64,000 nt of DNA from Nocardia fusca NBRC 14340 (GCF_001618425.1 NZ_BDCU01000038.1:62001-126000); one strand, 5' to 3'. Counted from the first letter of the stretch, positions 18,528 to 27,667 are shown. Made by a program: numbers and translations. Notes: a model not told the origin generated them from the sequence alone.

Positions 18528-18549
18528 GTAATGCTGATTCATGAGTATC
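18528..18549. promoter_or_regulatory. TetR-type operator, copy 2 of 3 (weaker match)
   Basis: GTAATGCTGATTCATGAG followed by TATC matches 16 of 22 positions of the element at 15485. It lies between the divergent CoA-transferase and acyl-CoA dehydrogenase genes, the latter leading the operon that contains the TetR gene. Autoregulation would follow if the assignment is right. Confidence 0.45.
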
Positions 18550-18662
18550 GCTTTTGCTCTAGTATGCATCAGAGCCTTCCGGTACGCATCAGAGCCGCTG
18601 AGTCGAGGAGACAGATCTTGAGATCCCCAGGCACGACCGTGACACCTCCCCCAGGGACAGAC

Positions 18663-19997
18663 ATGGACCTGCGATACACCGATCGCAGTCGAGAGCTGCA
18701 GCAGCGGTTGAGCGCATTCATGGACCAGCACGTGTATCCGGCCGAACGGGTAGTACATCAAGAGATCGAGCGACTGGGGCCTTGGGCCGTGTATCCGACG
18801 CTTCTCGATCTACGCGGAAAGGCCAAGGGCGTCGGATTGTGGAACCTGTTCATGCCCGGGGACCCCGATGGTCAGGGATTGACGAACATGGAGTACGCCC
18901 CGCTCGCGGAGATCATGGGACGGGTCCTGTTCGGGGCGGAGGTGTTCAACTGTTCGGCCCCGGATTCGGGGAATATGGAGGTCCTGCACAAATACGGCAC
19001 TCCCGAACAGAAAGCGCGCTGGTTGTCGCCGTTGCTGGAGGGAACAATCCGTTCGGCCTTCGCGATGACGGAACCGGACGTAGCGTCCTCCGATGCGACG
19101 GCCATCTCGAGTTCCATCGTCCGCGACGGAGACGAGTACGTCATCAACGGGCGGAAGTGGTACACGAGTGGTGCGACCCATCCGAACTGCGAACTCATGA
19201 TATTCATGGGCAGGACGAACCCCGAAGCAGACCGCCACCGGCAGCAGAGCATGGTCCTCATACCCCGCAATACGGCCGGCGTGCACGTTGCTCGGGCGCT
19301 GCCGGTATTGGGCTCGTACCTCGACCGCGCGTGTGAGGTCTGGTTCGACGACGTTCGTGTCCCGGTCGGGAACGTCCTGCTGGGAGAGGGCCGGGGGTTC
19401 GAAATCGCGCAGGGCCGTCTCGGGCCCGGCCGCATGCACCACTGCATGCGACTGATCGGCCTGAGCGAACGAGTTCTCGAGCGCATGTGTCGGCGCGTCG
19501 ACAGCCGGAGCACGTTCGGTCGCACCATCTCGGAACAATCCGTCACGCTCGAGCGGATTGCCGAAGCTCGAATCAGTATCGAGCAGGCGCGGCTTCTGAC
19601 CATGAAGGCTTCCTGGATGATGGACACCGTCGGAAATTCAGCGGCGCGCCAAGAAATCGCGATGATCAAGGTTGCGGCGCCTGCAGTCGCGCACCAGGTC
19701 GTGGATTGGGCTATCCAGGCGTTCGGTGGAGCCGGTCTGACGAATGACTTTCTGTTGAGCCCGATGTTCGCCAACTCGCGGTCGATGAGGTTGCTGGACG
19801 GCCCCGACGAGGTCCATCGGAATCAGATCGGGCGGCTCGAGCTTCAGCGCCAGCGTGCGAAGTCGAACGCGGAGGCCGCGGCCGAGGTGCTCTCTCGGGA
19901 CGAGGCGGTTTCGATGTCCGACTCAGGTCTATGGCCTCGCCCGGCAGATTGGCTCAGCGATCCGGCGGCTGCGTCGCCGACAGAGCGGAAGGGCTGA
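18663..19997 (+). CDS. Acyl-CoA dehydrogenase (ACAD10/11-like)
   Basis: A 444-residue acyl-CoA dehydrogenase. Landmarks are VFNCSAPDSGNMEVLHKYGT, FAMTEPDVASSDATAI, NGRKWYTSGA, and the C-terminal DGPDEVHRNQIGRLE in place of the usual EGT motif. This pattern is shared with the one at 53.8-55.1 kb and is typical of ACAD10/11 relatives, which often go with APH-like kinases as here. It is first in a three-gene operon (dehydrogenase, MDR enzyme, TetR). The start follows the divergent operator-bearing gap. Confidence 0.88.
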   Translation: MDLRYTDRSRELQQRLSAFMDQHVYPAERVVHQEIERLGPWAVYPTLLDLRGKAKGVGLWNLFMPGDPDGQGLTNMEYAPLAEIMGRVLFGAEVFNCSAPDSGNMEVLHKYGTPEQKARWLSPLLEGTIRSAFAMTEPDVASSDATAISSSIVRDGDEYVINGRKWYTSGATHPNCELMIFMGRTNPEADRHRQQSMVLIPRNTAGVHVARALPVLGSYLDRACEVWFDDVRVPVGNVLLGEGRGFEIAQGRLGPGRMHHCMRLIGLSERVLERMCRRVDSRSTFGRTISEQSVTLERIAEARISIEQARLLTMKASWMMDTVGNSAARQEIAMIKVAAPAVAHQVVDWAIQAFGGAGLTNDFLLSPMFANSRSMRLLDGPDEVHRNQIGRLELQRQRAKSNAEAAAEVLSRDEAVSMSDSGLWPRPADWLSDPAAASPTERKG

Positions 19998-19998
19998 G

Positions 19999-21000
19999 AT
20001 GCGCGCGCTGATGTCAGTATTGCCGGGCGGTCCAGAAACCTTGGAATGGGTTGATCTGCCCGAACCTGTACCGCTAGGTGGCGAGGTGCGTATCTCGGTT
20101 CGCGCAGTCGGGCTCAACGCGACCGATCTCCTGATGATGCGCGATCTCTATCAAGACAAAGCGGCGCGACCGTACTCGCCCGGCGGCGAAGTCGCCGGGG
20201 TCGTCGAGGCATTGGGCGATAACGTACATGACCTGTCGGTTGGTGATCGAGTCGTCGCGATCACCGGCTCAGGGGGGTTGCGCGAGCAGATTGTGCTGCC
20301 AACATCGAGCCTGATCCGCATCCCGGGCGGCGTATCGTTCGAGGAAGCAGCCGTCTTGCCCATCGCCTATGCGAGCGCACTTCACGCAGTGCAGGACCGG
20401 GCCCGCCTGACATCGGGCGAGCGAGTGCTCGTCACCGGCGCGGGCGCGGGAATCGGCCTTGCGACCGTGCAGATCGCCACAAGGCTGGGGGCCGAAGTGG
20501 TGGCTGCTTGTTCGACAAGCGAGAAGGTCGAGGCCGCTCTGGCGGGCGGTGCGGCGCGTGGACTGGCGTATTCGGGCACCGGCGACCAGGTGCCGGATCG
20601 CCGGGAGCTTCGGCGACTCTTCGCCGATGCCGTTGGGGAAGTCGGAGCGGACATCGTCGTCGACCCGGTGAGCGGCCCATATGCTGATCCGGCTGCTCGC
20701 ACTCTGCGCACGGAGGGCCGATACGTGCTGGTCGGATTCGCGGCGGGTGTCGGTCCATTACCGAACAATGTGGTCCTGGTCAAGCAGGCGAAAGTGATCG
20801 GGTCCGCTCTCGGTGAGCATTTGAAGGTCCGGCCGGAGCGTCTCGGAACACTGATGGAACAGCTTCTCGACTGGTGCGTATCCGGGGTTTTGAAGCCCGC
20901 TATCACGGCCGTGGTACCACTGAACCAGGCCGCCGACGGACTTGACATGCTTGATCGTCGTGCGATCACCGGGAAGGTGGTCGTGCAGGTAAGGAATTGA
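19999..21000 (+). CDS. Zinc-independent MDR oxidoreductase (quinone oxidoreductase-like)
   Basis: A 333-residue medium-chain reductase. The N-terminal GroES-like domain (GLNATDLLMMRDLYQ, YSPGGEVAGVVEALGDNV) lacks the structural-zinc cysteines. A Rossmann domain with VLVTGAGAGIGLATVQIA binds NADPH. It probably reduces an enoyl or quinone-like intermediate of the pathway. The ATG begins one base after the upstream stop codon. Confidence 0.87.
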   Translation: MRALMSVLPGGPETLEWVDLPEPVPLGGEVRISVRAVGLNATDLLMMRDLYQDKAARPYSPGGEVAGVVEALGDNVHDLSVGDRVVAITGSGGLREQIVLPTSSLIRIPGGVSFEEAAVLPIAYASALHAVQDRARLTSGERVLVTGAGAGIGLATVQIATRLGAEVVAACSTSEKVEAALAGGAARGLAYSGTGDQVPDRRELRRLFADAVGEVGADIVVDPVSGPYADPAARTLRTEGRYVLVGFAAGVGPLPNNVVLVKQAKVIGSALGEHLKVRPERLGTLMEQLLDWCVSGVLKPAITAVVPLNQAADGLDMLDRRAITGKVVVQVRN

Positions 21001-21050
21001 ACCAGTAAGCGGTACGCGTGATGGTACCGGCGAGGAGGAGAGGACCGAGC

Positions 21051-21671
21051 GTGGCACGAGGGCCCTACAAGCGAAATCCAGAACGAATCTCGGCAATGCG
21101 TCGACGGATCATCGAGAGCGCAGCCCGGATCATCGGAGATCGCGGCTATGCCGAGGCGTCGGTGGCCCGAATCGTCGAAGACGTAGGTATTTCTCAAGGG
21201 ACTTTCTATCGGTACTTCGAGACACGACAAGATCTGTTCGACGTCGTTCTGCCGACCTATGCAGAACGCATGCTCGAGTTCATCCAGGAGCATGTGCCCA
21301 AGGATTCGACCGGCCTGGATCGCGAGATGCAGAGGATGCAGGCATTTCTCGATTTTGTGTCAGATCATCCTTGGTTCGCTCGTGTCCTGGACGAAGCGAG
21401 CGTCCAGGCCCCTGTTGCAAATGCCGCCTATTTCGACAGGGTGGTCAACGGCTACGTGAGAGCCCTGAACCGAGCGGTCGACCGAGGCGAGATCGAAGGA
21501 TACGAGCCCGACGAACTGGAGGGGATAGCCATCGCGCTGCTCGCCGCGCGTAACTACTACGCGAAGGTGTATCTCTCCAGCATGGGACGCGTCGGAGAGT
21601 CGCGTGCGGCCGTGCTGAAGGGCTATCGCGCCTTTATAGCGCGAGCACTTTTCCTGCCACTTCCCCGATAG
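21051..21671 (+). CDS. TetR-family regulator, candidate controller of the 10-28 kb locus
   Basis: A 206-residue repressor. The HTH reads RRRIIESAARIIGDRGYAEA, VARIVEDVGISQGTFYRYF. The C-terminal domain is helical (FLDFVSDHPWFARVLDEAS) and of the type found in lipid and aromatic catabolism regulators. The GTG start has a GAGGAGAGG site. It is the last gene of the operon, before a strong terminator, and sits amid three promoters that share one operator-like element, so it is the best candidate for their regulator. Confidence 0.9.
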   Translation: MARGPYKRNPERISAMRRRIIESAARIIGDRGYAEASVARIVEDVGISQGTFYRYFETRQDLFDVVLPTYAERMLEFIQEHVPKDSTGLDREMQRMQAFLDFVSDHPWFARVLDEASVQAPVANAAYFDRVVNGYVRALNRAVDRGEIEGYEPDELEGIAIALLAARNYYAKVYLSSMGRVGESRAAVLKGYRAFIARALFLPLPR

Positions 21672-21687
21672 CGATCCGGTCGGCCCG

Positions 21688-21730
21688 GCCTGGCCACCCC
21701 TCGAGTTCCGAGGGGTGGCCAGGCTATTTT
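21688..21730 (+). terminator. Strong intrinsic terminator
   Basis: A perfect 16-bp stem (GCCTGGCCACCCCTCG and its complement) with loop AGTTC is followed by TATTTT. It ends the acyl-CoA dehydrogenase-MDR-TetR operon 16 bases after the TetR stop codon. Confidence 0.9.
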
Positions 21731-21797
21731 CATGCACCTTCCGACTCTTTCGGCAGGTCCCATCGTTCCCTGCTGACTGGCAGTTCCGATCGCTACC

Positions 21798-21823
21798 TAT
21801 TGACAATCGTGAATCATGATTAT
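21798..21823. promoter_or_regulatory. TetR-type operator, copy 3 of 3
   Basis: On the minus strand it begins ATAATCATGATTCACG and continues ATTGTCAATA, matching the element at 15485 in 22 of 26 positions. It lies about 80 bases upstream of the ABC importer operon, so substrate uptake and oxidation are probably co-regulated. Confidence 0.65.
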
Positions 21824-21900
21824 AGGTTTTCGGCGTCGCGAAGTGAGCGGCATCACACAGGTCCGGCGCTCAGCGCGGCGATGGCTGAAGGAGTATCTAG

Positions 21901-23097
21901 ATGCACACACGACGGATGGTGGCAGTACTGGCCGCCATGCTCCTCGCCAGTGCCTGCGGCTCGGGCTCGGAGTCGTCGCCCTCGGCCGACAGCGATGCCA
22001 CGATCGGCGTCATCGGCCCGAAGACGGGGCCGGCCCCGCAGTTCTACCAGGACACTCAGCGCGGGATCGAGCTTGCTGCACCGATTATCGAGAAGCGTTA
22101 CGGTCTCGAACTCGACTTCGTCTACGCCGACGACGCCGGTTCGCCCGAAGGCGCTTCGAGCGCCGTGCAGAAGCTCCTGAACGAAGACGACGTCGACGCC
22201 ATTTTCGGTCCTCCGACGTCGGCTCCGGCTCTGCAGATCGCGGAGGTGGTCGCCCGCTCTCGACGTCCGTACCTTTTGGTGTCAGCAAGCAATGCCGACC
22301 TGGTCCCGACCGGCGGCGACAAGAATTTTGCGTTCAGAACGCAGTGGTCGGGACCAGTCCTCAACGAGGTCAACAGCCAGGTGGTTTTCTCGGATGTCGA
22401 TGGAAAGAAACCCGTCGTCGGTATCGCCTACGCAGCAGACGCTTTCGGTCAGGCCGCCGTGGCCCAGTACCGCAAACTAGGGGACGAGCTCGGTGTGAAG
22501 GTGGTGGAAGAATCGATGCAGACCGGCGCCACAGACTTCACCGCGGGGGCGAAGCGGCTCCGTGATGCCGGCGTGAATTCGGTTTTCCTCAACTTCACGT
22601 CCGGGTCCGACATCGCCACCGTCACGCGCGATATGAAGGTCGTACGCTTCGACCCGCCGCGCAAGACGACGACCAGCAATATTCTCGCCAACTACCGCGA
22701 GCTTTCGAAGCCTGCTGAATGGGAAGGCTTGAAGTTTGTTGAGCGTGAGGACTTGAACAGCCCGAACTTCACGAAGGTGCTCGACGCCTACAGGTCGGCC
22801 TACGGTGAAGAGCCTCAGTTGCCCACGGTTGTTTACAACGTGTTCTCGGCGCTGGACGCCTACGCCCAGGGGCTGAAGGCCGGCGGCGCCGACCATGGGG
22901 CGGTCCGGGATGCAATCGAATCGGTGGCAAGCGTGGAAGTAGAGGGAACGACGTACGAGAAGCCCTTTGCACCAGGTGACGGCGAGTTCTACGACGCAGA
23001 TGTCGCCAACTGGCACGTGCTGGGATTCGACGACACGCCGGAGGGCGACATCGTAACGTTCGGCACGGTTGCCGACTGCATCAAGCGCGGCTGCTGA
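21901..23097 (+). CDS. ABC transporter substrate-binding lipoprotein (branched-chain amino acid type)
   Basis: A 398-residue periplasmic-binding-protein type I lipoprotein. The signal peptide ends at a lipobox, LLASAC, with Cys19 as the lipidation site. The mature part has the Leu/Ile/Val-binding layout (IGVIGPKTGPAPQFYQDTQR, LNEDDVDAIFGPPTSAPALQ). In actinomycetes such proteins bind aromatic or other organic acids as well as amino acids. AAGGAG precedes the ATG. It is the first gene of an importer operon that continues to the MaoC genes. Confidence 0.9.
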   Translation: MHTRRMVAVLAAMLLASACGSGSESSPSADSDATIGVIGPKTGPAPQFYQDTQRGIELAAPIIEKRYGLELDFVYADDAGSPEGASSAVQKLLNEDDVDAIFGPPTSAPALQIAEVVARSRRPYLLVSASNADLVPTGGDKNFAFRTQWSGPVLNEVNSQVVFSDVDGKKPVVGIAYAADAFGQAAVAQYRKLGDELGVKVVEESMQTGATDFTAGAKRLRDAGVNSVFLNFTSGSDIATVTRDMKVVRFDPPRKTTTSNILANYRELSKPAEWEGLKFVEREDLNSPNFTKVLDAYRSAYGEEPQLPTVVYNVFSALDAYAQGLKAGGADHGAVRDAIESVASVEVEGTTYEKPFAPGDGEFYDADVANWHVLGFDDTPEGDIVTFGTVADCIKRGC

Positions 23098-23110
23098 AGG
23101 GCCGGAACTC

Positions 23111-23977
23111 GTGGAGATCGTTATAGCGGGACTGGCCGCGGGCGGCTTGTTCGCCCTTGTCGCCCAAGGCTTCGTCCTCACTTTCTTGACCACCAACACC
23201 TTGAATTTCGCACTCGGCGAGTTCATGGTGGTTGCCGCTTTCCTCGCGCTGGGAGTCAGCTCATGGGACCGGCTTCCGGCCGCAGCGAAAATCATGCTCG
23301 TCATCGTTGTCGTCGGTGCGCTGGGGGCATGGACCTATCGACTGATCGTGCTGCCGTTCAGTTCGGGACACAACGACTCGCGATGGCTCCTTTCAACCGT
23401 GGGTCTCTCATTCATCATCATCAATGTGACCACCAACGGTGAAGGTGTGCTGCGCCAGCCACTGGACTACGGCGGAACGGACGGAGTTGTCGAGTTCCTG
23501 GGGGCCCGTCTTCAGGCTCAGCAGGGCCTGATCGCCATAACAGCGGTCCTCGTCACGATCGCCTTGGTGACGGTGACCCGAATGACCGGGTTGGGCACCC
23601 GCATGCGAGCCGTGTCGGAAGACGCCGAAGCAGCTTCGCTCATGGGCATCTCGTCCCGACGGATCGGAATGATTGCCTATGGCCTGGCCATGTCGGTGGT
23701 GGCTCTGGCCGGCATCCTGTGGGCAGCCGAAGTCGGCGTCTCGCCGCAGCTGGGCGAGCCATTGCTCGTGGGTGCATTCGCGGCAGGAATCATCGGCGGC
23801 CTCACATCCCTCTGGGGGCCGCTCCTCGGCGGTGGGATCTACGGGCTGGTCACAGCTGCGGTCGGCGACTTCGCCGGCGTCATGTGGGGCGAGGTCTCGG
23901 GACTTCTGGTCGTCTTGGCCGTTCTCATGTTCCGACCCGAGGGTCTGCTGGGACGGCGTGTGGAGCTGAAGCTCTGA
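23111..23977 (+). CDS. ABC transporter permease (LivH-like)
   Basis: A 288-residue inner-membrane protein with about eight hydrophobic segments. It begins VEIVIAGLAAGGLFALVAQG, the characteristic LivH start, and has the cytoplasmic coupling region ERAVSEDAEAASLMGI-like (MRAVSEDAEAASLMGISSRR). The GTG start is 13 bases after the lipoprotein gene. It pairs with the permease half of the next gene to form the channel. Confidence 0.9.
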   Translation: MEIVIAGLAAGGLFALVAQGFVLTFLTTNTLNFALGEFMVVAAFLALGVSSWDRLPAAAKIMLVIVVVGALGAWTYRLIVLPFSSGHNDSRWLLSTVGLSFIIINVTTNGEGVLRQPLDYGGTDGVVEFLGARLQAQQGLIAITAVLVTIALVTVTRMTGLGTRMRAVSEDAEAASLMGISSRRIGMIAYGLAMSVVALAGILWAAEVGVSPQLGEPLLVGAFAAGIIGGLTSLWGPLLGGGIYGLVTAAVGDFAGVMWGEVSGLLVVLAVLMFRPEGLLGRRVELKL

Positions 23978-24038
23978 CCCAGCAGCCCGCGAATCGAACA
24001 CTCGAAGCTCGATCCAGAGACGAGCACGAAGGAACACC

Positions 24039-26033
24039 ATGCACATGCCCTTACCAGCGGCGAAGAACATAATCGCACGCTGGTCCGAAGTCTCGCCGCA
24101 GCGTCGAGATGCTCTGTTCGGCATCGCTGTCGTCCTCATCTCCTTTCTCGCTCTGGCCCCCGGGCTCAGTGGTGAAGGGACATCAATTCCTCATATGCAA
24201 CTGATCGGCCTGATGGCCGCCACGGTCGTGGCGGCTGTGGGACTGAATCTCGTATCGGGGTTTGCCGGTCTCATCTCGCTCGGACAGGGCGCGATGTATG
24301 CGGTGGGGGCCTATGTCTTCGGCTACCTCTCTTTCGAGGGCGGCCTGCCAATCCTGCTGGCAGTTCCCATCAGCCTGATCGTGTGCGCTGTTGTCGGCGT
24401 GGTCGTAGCCCTGGGAACGGCCCGCCTCCGGGGTCCGCAATTCACCATGATCACTTTGGTCCTGGCGGTACTGGTTCATAAGGTCCTGGTCGAGTGGCCG
24501 GTACTCGGCGCCGCATCGGGATATCCGAACACCCTCCAACACCAAACCGGCCTTCTTCCCGACGCGAACGTCCTGGGATTTACGTTTGTGCCGCCCCTTT
24601 TCGCCGGCGAGTTCGCTTCGGTGCTCGTGCTGGTGCTCGTGGCAACCGTGGTGGTGCTGGTGTGGTATCGGAACCTGAGCCTGTCGTCATGGGGTCGGTC
24701 GCTGAGGGCCGTCGGCGAAAGTGACATCCTCGCTTCGCATCTAGGTGTGCACGTATTTCAGCGGAAGGTCGCTGCGCTGGGCATCTCGAGCGCACTCGCA
24801 GGTCTCGGTGGCATCTTCTACGCCCTGCTGTTCGCTCACCTGCAGCCGGAATCGTTCGACGTGTTCTTCTCGATCACGATTCTGCTCGCCGTCATCCTCG
24901 GAGGCAGTGGAACTGTCATCGGGCCCGCTGTCGGCGCCGTGATCGTCGTGTGGCTGGAACGGTCAGAGGTGCTGGAGGGTGTCACAGAATTTCAGCGTCA
25001 GTACCTGAGTGAACAGTGGTATCTGTCGACGCCTGGGATCATCGGCCTGATTCTCATCGCGGCACTGTTCGCCCTCCCGCACGGAGTCGTAGGAACGATC
25101 TCGGACTTCGCTGCCAAGCGAACGCGCCGGAACCTCGCTCGGCTTCCGGCACCCCAACTGCCCTCTCAGCCGCCGTCGACGTCGGGTTTCCTGGCTGTCG
25201 ATATCGGAGAGACCGACACAGAGGCCCTCTTGGAAGTCGTCCGTGTAACGAAGCAGTTCGGTGGATTGCTGGCAGTCAACGGAGTCGACCTCCACGTACG
25301 CCCGGGAAGCATCCATGGCGTAATCGGACCGAATGGGGCCGGCAAATCTTCGTTGGCGAACCTGGTGAGTGGGGCATATCGCCCCGACAGCGGTTCGATC
25401 CTCCTGGCCGGGGTCGAAATTTCAGGCCACCGTCCGGACCAGATCACGCGAAAGGGGCTCGCCCGAACGTTTCAGACACCGCAGCTGTTCAATTCGGCTA
25501 CCGCGCTCGAGAACGTGAAGGCGGGGTTCGCTGACACAGGACAACTTTCGTGGTGGCGGGCCGCATTGAAGCCGCGCGCTCAGTATCGGCGAGAGGCCGA
25601 ACTCGAGGGGATGGCGGTTGCCCTGTTACGACGCGTGGGCCTCCTCGACGAAGCGTATGTTCTCGCTGGGAGCTTGGCGTACGGCAAGGCGCGTGCACTC
25701 GAGATCGCTCGAGCGCTCGCAAGTCAACCAAAGGTGCTGATCTTGGATGAGCCGGCCGCCGGTCTCAACTCGACTGAAGTCATGGAACTGGGGCGCCTGT
25801 TGACAGACCTTCGTGCCGATGGTCTCGGCATGGTCCTCGTCGAGCACCACATGGACCTGATCTCGACGGTGGCCGACGAGGTCACATGCTTGGCGCAAGG
25901 GACCGTCATCGCCCATGGAACCGCGTCGGACGTCTTGACCGACGAGACGGTGATGGCGGTGTATCTCGGGGCATCCGATTCTTCGCAGGTGGAATCGTTT
26001 ACCGAAGGGGACAGGTATGAGTCTGGTCGTTGA
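24039..26033 (+). CDS. Fused ABC permease-ATPase (LivM-LivG fusion)
   Basis: A 664-residue fusion. Residues 1 to about 350 are a LivM-like permease (VVAAVGLNLVSGFAGLISLG, RAVGESDILASHLGVHVFQR). A proline- and charge-rich linker follows at about 360-400, then a LivG-like ATPase with Walker A IGPNGAGKSS, signature-like SLAYGKARALEIARAL, Walker B VLILDEPAAGLN and the switch His in VEHHMD. The two are usually separate genes. It overlaps the next ATPase gene by 17 bases, as expected within one operon. Confidence 0.9.
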   Translation: MHMPLPAAKNIIARWSEVSPQRRDALFGIAVVLISFLALAPGLSGEGTSIPHMQLIGLMAATVVAAVGLNLVSGFAGLISLGQGAMYAVGAYVFGYLSFEGGLPILLAVPISLIVCAVVGVVVALGTARLRGPQFTMITLVLAVLVHKVLVEWPVLGAASGYPNTLQHQTGLLPDANVLGFTFVPPLFAGEFASVLVLVLVATVVVLVWYRNLSLSSWGRSLRAVGESDILASHLGVHVFQRKVAALGISSALAGLGGIFYALLFAHLQPESFDVFFSITILLAVILGGSGTVIGPAVGAVIVVWLERSEVLEGVTEFQRQYLSEQWYLSTPGIIGLILIAALFALPHGVVGTISDFAAKRTRRNLARLPAPQLPSQPPSTSGFLAVDIGETDTEALLEVVRVTKQFGGLLAVNGVDLHVRPGSIHGVIGPNGAGKSSLANLVSGAYRPDSGSILLAGVEISGHRPDQITRKGLARTFQTPQLFNSATALENVKAGFADTGQLSWWRAALKPRAQYRREAELEGMAVALLRRVGLLDEAYVLAGSLAYGKARALEIARALASQPKVLILDEPAAGLNSTEVMELGRLLTDLRADGLGMVLVEHHMDLISTVADEVTCLAQGTVIAHGTASDVLTDETVMAVYLGASDSSQVESFTEGDRYESGR

Positions 26034-26736
26034 AGAAGTCAGTTCCGGCTACGGTAGGGCTACGGTCACCAAGTCGATCAGCATGGAGCTTGCGCCCGGC
26101 CGAATCTCGGCGTTGATCGGGTCGAACGGCGCAGGCAAATCGACGTTGGCGCGAACAGTGTGCGGTCTGCTGCCTTGCCGGTCCGGGTCCATCGTCCTCG
26201 ACGGCAAACCCGTCCAGAAGTTGACCGCGGCTCAACGAGCACGCGCCGGCATTGTGATGGTGCCCGAAGGTCGACGACTATTCGCCAGGCTGACCGTCGC
26301 GGAGAACATCCGCATGGGATCCTGCGCGGCTGCTGGACGCGGTAGAACATCGTCGCAGCACGTGGAGACGCTTCTCGACGCGTTTCCCATACTCCGCGAT
26401 CGGTGGAGTCAACGCGCCGGCCATCTGTCCGGCGGAGAACAACAAATGGTGGCCCTGACCCGAGCCGTTGCTTCGGCGCCCAGGTATCTGGTGCTCGATG
26501 AACCTTCGCTCGGCCTCAGCCCCAAGCTGACGCAGGAGGTCTTCCGACTGATCCAGCTGATCGCAGACGAGACACGCGCCGGCATCCTCTTGATCGAACA
26601 AATGGCCGACGATGCTCTGGGCCTCGCGCAACATGCCCATGTACTCGAGCAGGGGCGAATCACGATCAGCGGGCCGGCCGACGAATTGCGAACTTCGCCG
26701 GACGTTCGCGCCGCCTACCTGGGAAGGAGCCACTGA
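26017..26736 (+). CDS. ABC transporter ATP-binding protein (LivF-like)
   Basis: A 239-residue ATPase. Walker A is IGSNGAGKSTL, the signature is LSGGEQQMVALTRAV, Walker B is YLVLDEPSLGLSP, and there is a LivF-type IVMVPEGRRLFARLTVAENI. It forms the second nucleotide-binding subunit alongside the ATPase domain fused to the permease. Its stop is one base before the GTG of the first MaoC gene, placing two metabolic genes in the transport operon. Confidence 0.92.
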   Translation: MSLVVEEVSSGYGRATVTKSISMELAPGRISALIGSNGAGKSTLARTVCGLLPCRSGSIVLDGKPVQKLTAAQRARAGIVMVPEGRRLFARLTVAENIRMGSCAAAGRGRTSSQHVETLLDAFPILRDRWSQRAGHLSGGEQQMVALTRAVASAPRYLVLDEPSLGLSPKLTQEVFRLIQLIADETRAGILLIEQMADDALGLAQHAHVLEQGRITISGPADELRTSPDVRAAYLGRSH

Positions 26737-26737
26737 G

Positions 26738-27193
26738 GTGTCCACCGAACCGACGCAATTCATCGGTCGGCAGCTCGAAAGCTTCGATCGTCACGTGACA
26801 AGACAAGCCGTCGGTGAGTTCGCCGCCGCCACTGGCGAAACCGACCCGATGTACTTCGACGTCGCGGTCGCCCGGGAGCTCGGTATGAAGGATATCCCCG
26901 CACCGCCCACGTTCATGATCACGCTGGAGATCGACCACCGAGACATCCTTCGCTTCATACGCGAACTCGGGCTCGACACCACAATGGTTCTCCACGGTGA
27001 ACAAGCGTTTCACTTCCGTTCGCTCGTCTACGCGGGCGACGCGATTCAGGTTCGACGCCGCATCACCGATGCTGGTTTCAAGGGAGGAACCATGACCTAC
27101 TTGGTGACGCTGAATACGTTTCACCGCGGGGACGAGGTGGTCGCTACGTCCGAATGCACCTGGCTGATCAAGGATCGGCAGGTCATTCGATGA
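26738..27193 (+). CDS. MaoC-like hot-dog protein, N-terminal-domain (HadA/FAS1-like) subunit
   Basis: A 151-residue hot-dog-fold protein of the MaoC_dehydratas_N type, which is usually non-catalytic and pairs with a catalytic MaoC subunit. Typical segments are AVGEFAAATGETDPMYFDVA and IPAPPTFMITLEIDHRDIL, the latter close to the FAS1-like domain. It overlaps the next MaoC gene (ATGA), supporting a heteromeric (R)-specific enoyl-CoA hydratase. The GTG start has GGAAGGAG 8-15 bases upstream. Confidence 0.85.
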   Translation: MSTEPTQFIGRQLESFDRHVTRQAVGEFAAATGETDPMYFDVAVARELGMKDIPAPPTFMITLEIDHRDILRFIRELGLDTTMVLHGEQAFHFRSLVYAGDAIQVRRRITDAGFKGGTMTYLVTLNTFHRGDEVVATSECTWLIKDRQVIR

Positions 27194-27648
27194 TCGACCG
27201 AGCTCCTGTGCCCACCGCATTTTTCGGGCCGGTCACCAGATCCATGTTGTCCGAGTACGCTCAGGCCTCCGGGGACAACAATCCTCTTCACCTGAGTGAT
27301 TCGGCAGCGCAACTGGCGGGGCATCGCGAAGTAATTGCTCAAGGAATGCTATCTATGGCATTTGTCGGTCGGTGGGTGACATCTTGGTGCCCCCTCGAAG
27401 AGCTCCGATCTCTGAACTCCCGATTCACCGCTCCCACGCCGTTGGGCTCGCGCCTCAGATGTGAAGGCTATGTCAGTTCCGCGCAACAAGGATCGGTGAC
27501 AGTCGCCTACACTGTCACGATCGAAAAGAGGGAGGTGGTAACGATTACGGGCACGATTGTGGTCGACTCCGTTGCGCTGGAGCGCTTTGCCGAAGGGCGG
27601 GATCGATACCCCGAGATTCGTGGGTCTCGGACAGACGCCGGAGACTGA
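27190..27648 (+). CDS. MaoC-like dehydratase, catalytic subunit
   Basis: A 152-residue hot-dog protein with the (R)-hydratase motif YAQASGDNNPLHLSD, which supplies the catalytic Asp and His. It is followed by AQGMLSMAFVGRW, the usual glycine-rich helix. With the preceding subunit it should hydrate an enoyl-CoA, providing a second route besides the crotonases in the locus. It is the last intact gene of the importer operon; a decayed SDR follows on the other strand. Confidence 0.88.
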   Translation: MIDRAPVPTAFFGPVTRSMLSEYAQASGDNNPLHLSDSAAQLAGHREVIAQGMLSMAFVGRWVTSWCPLEELRSLNSRFTAPTPLGSRLRCEGYVSSAQQGSVTVAYTVTIEKREVVTITGTIVVDSVALERFAEGRDRYPEIRGSRTDAGD

Positions 27649-27667
27649 GGCCGCGCGGATCAACCGG

